Source of the DNA: Spirogloea muscicola
Lineage: Eukaryota; Streptophyta; Zygnematophyceae; Spirogloeales; Spirogloeaceae
Direction: 5' to 3'
Assembly (NCBI GenBank): GCA_009602725.1
Contig: WELB01000036.1
Coordinates: forward strand, 607,970 to 622,091
Length of the DNA: 14,122 nucleotides
Shown: piece after piece, positions 1 to 7,684 of the stretch
Numbering within the stretch: the first letter of the stretch is position 1
Layout of the letters: each line of letters begins with the position of its first letter
The notes under the pieces: generated by a model
What the model was told of the DNA's origin: nothing
The model's input: the letters and a program-made list of their open reading frames with translations, nothing else
Databases searched by the model: none
Position numbers and translations under genes: made by a program

Positions 1-140
1 CGTATGCGATGCTTTAGACAAGCATCACAGGAACATCTATGCAAGGCACGAGACAAAATCTGTTCTCAATCAAGAACTCCAACCAGCACAGAATAGGATG
101 AGAGCAGTGAATTCATGCAACCATTCAGAGTGTCACTTAC

Positions 141-1692
141 CACTTGGGTCCAGCAGTTGTTGGAGCCTGCTTTCGCAAGGCCTTGGCTGCCTTTCTGCTC
201 TCCACGGACGGCACAGTTGCCAGCTGCTCCAGGTTCTTCTGAAGCTCAAATCTCATCTGTTTTGTAGGATCTGCCTTCCAGGTTGTGCCTGGCAGTTGAC
301 CCGGGATGGACCCGCCCTCCACTTTCAAAGCCAGTGGCAAGCCTGTATTAGGTGCCCATCGTATCTCCTCGCCTTCAGGAGTTTCTTCTGCCCTTTTCCT
401 TTCATCTGCAGATGGCACTCTGCAGGCAACATGGATGGTACTAGTGTCATACTCTGTGCCTCGTCTTCAAATATAAATGCAGGTCACATAGTCTTCAACT
501 GCATCTGGTAGATGCAAGGTGGACCCGTTTCTTTAATAAGCTTCCACATTTTGAGCCTTATAAAACGCGGTTGCACTGCTTTGTGTATTCAACCTTAGTC
601 ATCAGGTTTGCATGGGCTGATGAGAAATGAGCAGCACAATGTAGGACCTTCTGTCATTGTGGACAATCCCCACGGTTGCAGAGGCTATGGAAGGACCTTC
701 CACAATTCCCTCAGCCCTGCATGGTCACAAGGCCACAGTATTTGATTTAAAAACATGCCTAGTGGAATTTTCTGCACATTTCCACGACTGAAGCTTGGCA
801 GAATGGTAAGGGCCTAGAGTGGAGCGTGGAAGAGCTCATCCAATTAAGCTAGCACGCCATGTGACCCCTTGACAATTGACAAAGCAGGAAGTCTTAGAGA
901 ACAAGGCAACAGTAAAAGCTCGTGTGCATTTGAAAACTGAGGCCATAGTGGCCAAGTGCAAACGGAAGCACATACAGTGACGTACATTACCCACTGCAAA
1001 TGTACTCGCTCAGTGACCACGGTTCAACACATAAAGGTCGCTGAAAGATACGGTTAGGATTTAGAGATTAGGGTTTAGGCACAAAGAGCTCCTGGCACGA
1101 GGAGCTCCTGAGGGAGACATGTAACGTGACGAACACATGGGCGACGAGCCCATTTGCCAGGATGGAACTTGAGGGTCCATAAGTAGGATACTGAGCCACT
1201 AAGCTCAGTCAGTTTGCATGGTCAGCGCATGGCCTCTGCGCTGGTAGACGGGACCTACGAGCACGATGAGCGGGAGAAAAGTCGCACCCGCCCTTCTCCA
1301 GACTCGAACCGCGGTCTCAAGAAGCTCGGCAGCCACGCACCTGGAGGGCCCGGCCGCCTCGGCGGCGAGCTCCCTGCGCATTGATGCCACCAGCATGTCC
1401 AGGAGCTGGCTATCGTCGTCAATGTCGTCGTCGGCGCCGTCGCCGTCGCCGTCGCTGCCGCCGCCGCCGTCTCCGTCGCCGTCATCCCCGCTGCCATCTG
1501 ACTCGCCCGGCGCCGGCGCGCCCTCGCCGCCGTCCTCCTCGACCTCGCCCGCGGGCCCCGCCTTGTCGTCGGCACCGACTGTCGAGGCCTCCGAAGCCTC
1601 GTCGCCCGCCGCGGCCGCCGCCGCCGCNCCGCGGCAGGGCCTGGCGACGGCGCCGGCGTGCCGCGCCCGCGCGGCCGCAGAATGGGCGCCAT
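141..1692 (-). CDS. FCF2: FCF2-type pre-rRNA processing protein, N-terminal two exons (3' partial)
   Basis: Fcf2 proteins (human DNTTIP2/TdIF2 family) act in the nucleolus in early pre-rRNA cleavages for the small ribosomal subunit. Exon 1 is 1692..1341, with ATG in the strong context GCCGCCATGG, a poly-Ala tract, then a very acidic Asp/Glu/Gly region ending DDDIDDDSQLLDMLVASMRR. The donor is CCAG|GTGCGT. Exon 2 is 419..141, acceptor CCTGCAG, beginning VPSADERKR and ending LRKQAPTTAGPKW, with donor TG|GTAAGT at 140. The ending matches the segment just before the conserved WFD(L/M)PAP start of the Fcf2 domain, so that domain should lie left of position 1. The codon phase agrees across the intron (AG|A = Arg) only if the N at 1628 hides one extra base, because the ATG frame and the acidic frame differ by one. 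Assignment rests on the short pre-domain motif and the acidic N-terminus, so it is good but not certain. Confidence 0.68.
420..1340 (-). other. Long first intron of the FCF2-like gene
   Basis: This 921-nt GT-AG intron lies between GTGCGT at 1340 and TGCAG at 420. It has no convincing exon on either strand. It contains a telomere-like stretch (1052-1080) and a short direct repeat, GAGCTCCTG, at 1086-1094 and 1102-1110. An extra small exon cannot be excluded, but the flanking phases already match without one. Confidence 0.55.
1609..1636. repeat. GC triplet tract with one undetermined base
   Basis: A (GCC)n-rich tract read as Ala codons on the minus strand inside FCF2 exon 1, interrupted by a single N at 1628. 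The N sits where the reading frame has to change by one base, so it probably marks a collapsed or miscalled repeat rather than one unknown nucleotide. Confidence 0.8.
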
Positions 1693-2169
1693 GGCGGCTC
1701 GATGAACCGGCGTTTGCTCAACTCTACGCTCCCGTTTGCGTCTGCGTTAAAGTCACGTCAGCTAGTGCCGGCTCCGGAGACCACTAGCGGGGCCAGACGC
1801 TACCAGTGAGCCAGCTTGCCTCTTAACGGCGGCCGCCGCCGCTAGTTCGTCGGTACAGAGGCAAAACCCCAAACCCCGCAGGCCTGCCTGGCGCTGGCTG
1901 CACCCGGAGGACGCCATGGCGGCCATGGCGGCCACGGCGAGCTCCCGCGAGCCCGTCTCGCCGCAGCTTTGGCAGGCTGAGCCAGGCGAGCTGCCTCTCG
2001 GGACGACCGGCAACGGCTTCGAGCGCCTGCAGCGGCGTTGCAAGGCCGGACTCGTTGCAGCGGTCTGAGAAGCCGCGGTCGCGCCGAGAGCTCCGGAGGG
2101 ACGCTTGCGTGAACACACCCCGCCGTTTAGAAGCTCTCGTTGGGCCGTTGGGCCTTGAAGAGCCTCTCG
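1693..2169. promoter_or_regulatory. Divergent promoter and 5' UTR region between FCF2-like and NifU-like genes
   Basis: The 477 bp separate two head-to-head start codons (1692 minus, 2170 plus). The stretch is GC-rich, has no clear TATA box, and contains a degenerate telomere-like run (AAAACCCCAAACCCC, about 1863-1877). The arrangement suggests a shared bidirectional promoter; this is inferred from gene order only. Confidence 0.5.
1916..2068 (+). CDS. Upstream ORF, 50 codons, in the NifU-like gene leader
   Basis: ATG in a strong context (GACGCCATGGCGG) opens a 50-codon frame starting MAAMAATASSREPV and ending RCKAGLVAAV before TGA. It lies 101 nt upstream of the main start and is in a different frame. 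I recognise no domain. It could be a translated upstream ORF, or non-coding sequence if transcription starts downstream of it. It might also be a misread first exon, though no good donor joins it to 2170. Confidence 0.25.
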   Translation: MAAMAATASSREPVSPQLWQAEPGELPLGTTGNGFERLQRRCKAGLVAAV

Positions 2170-3450
2170 ATGGGCACTGTGGTTGCGGCCTCGCCGAGAC
2201 TCCTCCACGGCCTAGCGCTTCCGGGCGTCACTGTGACTCCACTCCACACCGACACTGCCACCTCGCGAGCGTCCGCCTGCGCTGGCCCAGCTCGTTGGAG
2301 GAATTCGGCACTCTGCAGCCAAGGCAGCCGTTGGGGACCAGCTCTTGTGCGCACCTGGCAATGCCGACAATGGGTGCTTCCGCAGTGCACAGCGGCTCCG
2401 CTGGACCTCACGGAAGAGAACGTTGAGAAGGTGCTCTTGGAGGCCCGCTCTGAGGTATGCGGCCTAATTGGTGGTCTCTTTGTTCGTACAGTCTGACCTG
2501 ATCAGACCCTACACTGTTACGAAGTAGTAAGGCTTTCACTTAGTGCCCGAGTTAGAGCGAGTATGTAGTAGCTCGCGCGTTGCCTAATTACCCGTGTACG
2601 AATTGCACATCTGCGTTTGACAATACTGAGGGTTATGCAATCACTTCCTGAAGCATATAGTCAACACTTCTTTTTGAGTTGCGATTTGGGCTTGCGCGCC
2701 ACGACTTAGAGTTGTAGGTACGAGTATCCCTCAATAGTGCTGTGAGAGATGGCGTTCTTTATCTGCTCCTGCAGTTGGCTCAGCTGTTTGACACCTCCGT
2801 GGGCATTACTGGTTAGTATTGTTTTGTTGACCCTCTGTCACTATCTCCTCGCATTTTATTGCCTTTCCTTCTCACTTGCAACCCTCAACCAGCCTAGATA
2901 TCCTACCTACGAAGTCTTCCGTCCTTCCTCACCTGACCACTGTGCTGGCTATTTGAGCTTAGATTGTGCTCAGATTGCAAAAGTTGGACCTTCGAGTTGC
3001 AGCTGCTGATCGATATTTGCATGCATTTGTTGCAGGAGTGGCAGAACTTGCTGAGCTAGACGGGCCCTTTGTGACTATTAAGCTGCAAGGACGTTTTTGG
3101 CATGAGCGCTCCATGGTCCTTGCTCGCCTTGGCAACTTCTTGCAGAAGAGAATACCTGTGAGATCATCCAAGTACCTGACTGTGAGACTATTTAAGTACC
3201 TGAAGAAAGTAGACACGTACTATTGCACGTTGCTGTGGTGCAATACTGCCGCAGCTACGTGTACAGCTCAGTGCAGTCAGACAACCCAACACCTGCTGAT
3301 TTGAGTTGAAGTTGCAGTAATTGCATTCTGTGCGTGATGAGCACCTTGACTGCAAGAATACTTACTTGACTGCAGGAAATACTCGAGGTACAGGTTGAGG
3401 ATCCTAAGCAGCTTGATGACAGCCCAGAGAACTTCGAAACAAGCCCATGA
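2170..3450 (+). CDS. Plastid-type NifU-like (NFU C-terminal fold) protein lacking CXXC
   Basis: Four exons: 2170-2454, 2775-2811, 3036-3157 and 3376-3450, coding 172 aa. All phases agree (0, 1, 0). The ATG at 2170 is the first in frame after a TAG at 2128. Residues 1-77 are rich in Ala, Ser, Thr and Arg with few acidic residues, like a chloroplast transit peptide. Residues 78-95 read LDLTEENVEKVLLEARSE, then LAQLFDTSVGIT, VAELAELDGPFVTIKLQG, RFWHERSMVLARLGNFL, and the end PKQLDDSPENFETSP. The layout is that of the NifU C-terminal domain (Fe-S cluster scaffold), but the place of the cluster-binding CGSC is taken by RFWHERS. The protein is therefore unlikely to hold a cluster in the usual way. 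It probably belongs to a conserved plastid/cyanobacterial family of unknown function. Introns are 320, 224 and 218 nt. The exon 3 donor is tandemly duplicated. Confidence 0.85.
3156..3203 (+). repeat. Tandem 24-bp imperfect duplication covering a 5' splice site
   Basis: Unit 1 is 3156-3179 and unit 2 is 3180-3203. Both begin CTGTGAGA and end AAGTACCTGA; they differ only in the middle. Unit 1 holds the exon 3 donor of the NifU-like gene (CCT|GTGAGA) and unit 2 repeats it (ACT|GTGAGA at 3182). Confidence 0.9.
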
Positions 3451-4054
3451 AGTGCCCAAAGATATTTCTCTTCTTGTCTAAGCGGCTGTTGAGATAATAA
3501 GGTGAACACACCCTGCTCATCATGCTGGGTGAATGAGAGGAGCTCGCTCGGCTCATCGACTTGCAGCTTCATTGCCAGCCATTCGCTCCAAAGTGTCTTC
3601 CAGCAGCAAAGACATTGTGCTGACCGACCTGTAGGTGGCTGCTCGTGGTGCACCCAATGCTGGCTCTTATCAGCGCAAGCTTTTCATCATTCCTGGTGGG
3701 ACTGGCCTCAAGCCACTGGAATCATAGGCCCCCTCGGCTTTTTTGTTGAAGTGATGAGCTTGCAAGTGCTCACGTCTTGTCAGAAGCCTCTCTACTAGGT
3801 CAACCCTCAACCCACAACCCTTATGGAGTAGGCCAGCTTGCCTGGCAGAATCGAGAGCAATCAAGTGCTCTCGTCTGCCAATTCTGTCTATTCCTATGTA
3901 TTTGCAACCACTGCCTACCTTAAGGACCATTGTCGAGCCTTACGCACTTAGTACATGCTTCACGTGGCCTTAACAATCTCGACCCTCCTTTGCTGGCGAC
4001 GTCCTGCCCAAATATTTCTGCAATCTCTCCATTGGGCTCCTGCTAGCCACTCCT

Positions 4055-4887
4055 TTGCAGCCTTCCGCAGCCATATCCTTCTGCAGAGTGGTCATTGCCA
4101 CATGTGTTGCATCTGCGTGCGGGTCGCACTTGGCTGCAGCCTCTGGCTATAGACAGGGAACCTGCTACTTGGAGACTAATTTCTCTGACCATCGGCTGCT
4201 CATTGATGCCAGTCAATGCCAGTCAATCTGGCCGCGCTTTCTCATTGATGATGCTGAGCACTCAGTGATCAGTCGAGTCGCTGTATCCCTTAGCGCGTTC
4301 CTGGCTCCTGCGAAGTATGATCATTCCATTTCTGGGGCTGGCCAGTCACGGCCATCGCCCTTCACTGAAAGAGTCCACTCCTTTGTTGGAAGAGTCTGCT
4401 TGGCCATAGAGAAGAGGGGCTGGGAAAGGCCAGCCCAAAAAGAATGGACAAGATTCAAAGAGCCAATCCAAAGAGCCACTCCTTTCTTTATAAGAGCGTC
4501 ACTGGTCAATTTGAGATTCACGGGCAGGGTGGCCTGCAGCTCCAGCACTGCGGCGGCGACACTGGGACCCCCCCTGGCCGGGGCGTGCAACCTGGTGGAG
4601 GACCACGAGCCCTGGTCGACGTTGTTATTACGGAGGCGTATAAAGGTCCAGCATCAACACACATCGCTGTCACGCAGTGGGCGGTGCAGAACAAAATTAC
4701 TGCAGCGCTACTCCGAGTAACCCCAATGCGAGATCAGCTCCTGCCAGCGGCAATTGACATCTCTGGCTGTCTGGGTCCTCGTTTCCACACTCTTCTTCAG
4801 ATCATTGCCAATCTAGGCTACACACGACGTGCAGATGTGTTTCCGGCTGAGATGGGCTTGCCAGCTGCATATCTATCGTTCTTGTGA
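4055..4887 (+). pseudogene. Possible diverged or decayed PDDEXK_6 (DUF506)-like coding traces
   Basis: One frame (4055-4223) contains RQGTCYLETNFSDHRLLIDAS, which resembles the G.Y.Y.DV....RLLVD segment of the plant PDDEXK_6/DUF506 family. A second open frame, 4478-4887, contains VTGQFEIHGQGG, which recalls that family's FEIAR motif. It continues RALVDVVITEAYKGPAS and IAVTQW, which can be placed on the LV.V...A...SL...GL.LPPW segment. The catalytic-region residues are not clearly preserved, and joining the two parts needs a splice pair (GTCAAT donor near 4223, TTATAAGAG acceptor near 4494) that adds three residues. Motif memory alone supports this; it may be chance or a relic. Confidence 0.22.
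4206..4225 (+). repeat. 10-bp perfect tandem duplication
   Basis: ATGCCAGTCA occurs twice back to back, producing two copies of a potential GTCAAT donor. It lies inside the possible DUF506-like trace. Confidence 0.9.
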
Positions 4888-5429
4888 CGACGAGTTTCGG
4901 CCTGCTTGCAGCTTCCTCAGGCTAATGCCTTGCACCAGAAGGCTGAGCGAGCTCTAGTTAGTGGCAGTAAGGGCTTTGTATCTGACATCTAGTATTCATG
5001 CATCGATTAGCGACCTTCATGTTTTGACCCGTTGTTACTGAGCGGGTCATTCTGCTGTAGATTACGTAGATCTTTAGATGTGCTTGCCTGGGTACTTGCC
5101 CATTTGGCCTACGTTTGTTTCCAATGCACGAAATTTTTCCCCTGGCCCCAATGAGTGACGTGCCAAATCGGCAGACCGAGATCGAACATTGCCCAGGAGG
5201 CGTCGTCAGGACGAGACGACAAAGCGGCCTTCTCGCCCAGTGGTCTACAAGACGGGCGGGCCCCAGCAACCGGCCGCGCTGCCCGCCGCGACCTCCGCCG
5301 CCACTGGCGCCGCGCTTCCCGCCGCATTTCCCGCCGCGATCGGCGCCGCTTGTTTAGCGTCTCCGCGTCTCACTGATTCCGACTGCGGAGGACGTGACGT
5401 GCTGAGGCCATGCCTCGCTCCGTCTGGCC

Positions 5430-5437
5430 TATACAAG
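5430..5437 (+). promoter_or_regulatory. Possible TATA element of the phosphatase gene
   Basis: TATACAAG stands in an otherwise GC-rich stretch, 125 nt upstream of the ATG at 5562, giving a plausible leader of about 100 nt. This is position and composition only. Confidence 0.3.
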
Positions 5438-5499
5438 GCTGCGCCCGGCCGCCATCCCCGCGGACGGACGGCGGAGCTGGCGACGGCCGCGGGTTGATT

Positions 5500-5531
5500 G
5501 GTTTAGGGGTTAGCGTTGAGGATTAGGGTCC
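5500..5531 (+). promoter_or_regulatory. Telomere-like (telo-box) stretch in the phosphatase leader
   Basis: The run contains GGTTTAGGGGTTAG and GATTAGGGT, degenerate units of the plant-type telomere repeat TTTAGGG. In plants such telo-boxes are known near transcription starts of growth and translation genes. Here it lies between the possible TATA element and the start codon. Confidence 0.35.
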
Positions 5532-5561
5532 AGGCTGCAGTCGGGAAGTTCTGTGGTAGCT

Positions 5562-6623
5562 ATGGCGCGCCGCGGCCTGCCAGGGCCTGCTCGGCGCAGG
5601 CGGTGACGCGCCGGTGGACATCTCCGCCGTCGTCGCTGCGGCGGGCGCAGCGGCCTTCGCCGCCTTCCTCGCGCTGAGGGCCACCGCGCCGCTGCCGCTG
5701 CTGATCGGCCTGATTCAGGCGATCGTGGTGGCCACCCAGGCCGCCGTGGCGGCGCTGCCGGTCGTCAACTTCACGGCGCTCTTCTGGAAGGGCCCCTTGG
5801 GCCGCCTGCCGCTGGCATCGTACATCCTCTTCTGGCCATACCAGATCCCGCTGCGCCTCTACGTACTCCTCAGGCGGCTGGCGACGGACGAGCCGGTCTA
5901 CAATAAGGTGGCGGACGGCTTCTACGTCGGCGGCTGGCCGTCCACGGCCAAGGACGTCCCGCCCGGCGACGTCGCCGTCATCGACTGCACCTGCGAGCTC
6001 AGCCGCACGTCATCCCTGATGGACCGTGAGTATCTGTGCCTGCCAGTGTGGGACACGCGCGCGCCGTTGCCGGAGCAGATCCAGAAGGGCGTGCAGTGGG
6101 TGCTGGACCGGCGCGTGGCCAAGCGCGACGTCCTCGTCCATTGCGCCTTCGGTGCGGTCTCCCACTGCTTGCTGCGCATAAGCTTGATGAGCGGAAGCCC
6201 CCATGACAGTCCTGGTTCTGCCACTGCCAAAGTTTGCCCGTCAATTGCGATTCTTCGATCATGATGGATATTGCAAGTAGTTGCTGGCATTGCTAACGCC
6301 CAGTGTGTGTCTGATCAAGCCACATGCAAACATCACTTTCAAGGGCAATGACTGTGCTTTATTCTGTAAGTGGTACGTCAGAAGCGCCACAACTGATCCA
6401 TCGTGGTCTCCTGTCCTCAGGGCACGGCCGCGGCGTGACAGTCCTCTGTGCCATACTCGTGGCTGCCAAGTTGGCTGCATCCACAAATGATGCTCTGCGC
6501 AGCATATGCAAAGTGCGTCCAAGAGCACACCTCAACAGAGCACAGACGGCCAGCTTAGCGCAATGGGCTGGACGGCAGCTACAGCCTTCTCAAAGCAAAA
6601 CTGAAGGGTCGACAGTGTCTTGA
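5562..6623 (+). CDS. Membrane-anchored plant-type dual-specificity phosphatase
   Basis: The supported body is exon 1 to 6151 and exon 2 6421-6623, joined in phase 1 inside the Gly codon of the P-loop. Counting from a GTG at 5614 gives 246 aa. Residues 5-50 are strongly hydrophobic (one or two membrane segments). Then come FYVGGWPS (103-110), AVIDCTCELS (121-130), WDTRAP with the probable general acid Asp147, and the active site HCAFGHGRG (176-184) with Cys177 and Arg183. The order matches plant dual-specificity phosphatases with GGWPS, VDCTCEL and HCAxGHGR motifs. The usual Ser/Thr after the catalytic Arg is Gly. The start is unresolved: ATG 5562 (context AGCTATGGCG) runs into TGA at 5604 and is one base out of frame with the body, which has no in-frame ATG before residue 136. 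An indel error or a missed upstream exon is likely. Confidence 0.8.
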
Positions 6624-6726
6624 TCCACTAGCCACATCATTACGATACGTCACACGCATAGGATCTTTTGATATTTCTATTGGTCAACTAATACTGGGAT
6701 GATATCTGTTCATGGTAGCTCTACTT

Positions 6727-6731
6727 TGTAA
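6727..6731 (+). terminator. Possible TGTAA polyadenylation signal
   Basis: TGTAA, the usual chlorophyte poly(A) signal, occurs 103 nt after the phosphatase stop codon. The motif is short, and the other genes in the window lack a clear copy, so this is weak. Confidence 0.3.
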
Positions 6732-7243
6732 CATGTCTTCTACCTATTCTAGCCAGCAGCTGTGCAGCAGTAGGTCCCAATGTCAGCTTCACATCAGGCA
6801 CAGGTAAATAATCTCAAGCAAGCGCTGTTTGCACAGTAGCTCCCGAAAGCATTTACAGCGTGACGTAGTCACATTTGAAAAGCGTGGAAAGGAAGGGACG
6901 GGAAAGGCATAGCCGCAAGGGGCTTTTGAGCATGCTCATGGCCACCCAAAGCTTATCACACGTCATAAGCTGCGCCGGCATTGGCTGCCGAGGCCAGTCC
7001 TTGCCTCATTAAATTCAAGGCTCTTCCGAAGCAAATCGGGAAATGAGGGCAGCGGCGGCAGCTGGCAACTCAGGAAGCGTGGGAAAGTGTTGAGTATGTA
7101 CAGGTCGTCGTGTGCGCAGTGATGAATGAAAAATTATTCCAGTAGAGGGCGATGGCTGACTGGCCAGCCCAGATAGCTATAATCTAGGGCAAACCCCCCG
7201 GCAAGGCGAGCCTGGGATCAAGGCAACTCGACGACGACGGGCG

Positions 7244-7306
7244 CGCGTCGCGGCGGCGGCCGCGGCGGCGGCGGCNCGGGCGGCGGCGGCGGCGGCCGCG
7301 GCGGAA
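7244..7306. repeat. GGC/GCC triplet tract with one undetermined base
   Basis: Near-pure GGC repeats interrupted by GGCCGC steps, with a single N at 7276. It lies about 400 bp before the NERD1 start. As in the FCF2 exon, the N probably marks a repeat the assembly could not resolve. Confidence 0.85.
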
Positions 7307-7684
7307 GTCCACAAACGCCTGAACGAAGATCCACTGGTCAGGCCTTCATTGTGGCCCGGCGGCGTCAGGAGCCTCTGATGCTGGCTGCAGCTCTGGCACG
7401 GCCGGCGGCGCTCGGCATGGTGGTGGACGCCACACTGACGCCGCAAAGCTCCTGCAGCTCGCTTAGGCGCTTTCGTCTGAGACCACCGACGTGTTGGCGT
7501 CCTTGCTTTGCAGCCGGAGTCACTGGCGTCCTGCAACGAGGCCTCGTCCAAGGCTGGAGCTGGCGTGGGCAGCGACCATTGTCGCGGCCTTTGCTGGGAG
7601 CTGAGGACGTCCGCAGGACTGCTTGGAGGGCTTGAGCGGGGCCTGGCCCCCAGGGGCTGAGGTTTCCTCAGCCCAGGGTGCACG

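Larger units (their letters stand above)
3451..5561. other. Region without a firm gene (3' UTR, intergenic, possible relic, phosphatase promoter)
   Basis: No exon chain I can defend. The first part is presumably the 3' UTR of the NifU-like gene, but no clear poly(A) signal is seen. Open frames exist at 4055-4720 and 4444-4887 (plus), with weak resemblance to a plant nuclease-fold family, described separately. A 10-bp tandem duplication (ATGCCAGTCA, twice) lies at 4206-4225. From about 5200 the sequence becomes GC-rich, like the 5' ends of the other genes here. Confidence 0.5.
6624..7684. other. Intergenic region and presumed NERD1 promoter / 5' UTR
   Basis: About 1.06 kb without a recognised gene. 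It holds an AT-richer part (6624-7190, with TAGCTATAATC near 7175 as a weak TATA-like site), then a GGC tract with an N, then GC-rich leader. An upstream frame starts with ATG at 7378 and runs 85 codons to TGA 7635, out of frame with NERD1; nothing in it is recognisable, and a 5' UTR intron is possible. Confidence 0.45.

Noticed and set aside
1266-1809. Long plus-strand Ser/Pro/Arg-rich open frames over the FCF2 exon
   Set aside because: They are the antisense of the GC triplet and Asp/Gly-coding repeats; the minus-strand frame has the start context, splice donor and phase match.
3255-3653. Minus-strand 132-codon frame opposite exon 4 of the NifU-like gene
   Set aside because: It overlaps a firmly supported exon antisense, has no family features, and reads cysteine/serine-rich noise.
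4638-4645. GTATAAAG as a TATA box for a short 54-codon frame starting at 4725
   Set aside because: It lies within a longer open frame, the 54-codon product is unrecognisable, and no second element supports a promoter.
978-6866. Repeated TGACGT (bZIP/CRE-like) motifs at about 978, 1755 (minus), 5156, 5395 and 6861
   Set aside because: A 6-mer is expected about seven times on both strands in 14 kb, and copies also fall in introns and exons, so there is no sign of enrichment.
7177-7683. Minus-strand 168-codon frame with a poly-Ala stretch
   Set aside because: It arises from the GGC tract, crosses an N and has no recognisable domain; it lies in the NERD1 leader.
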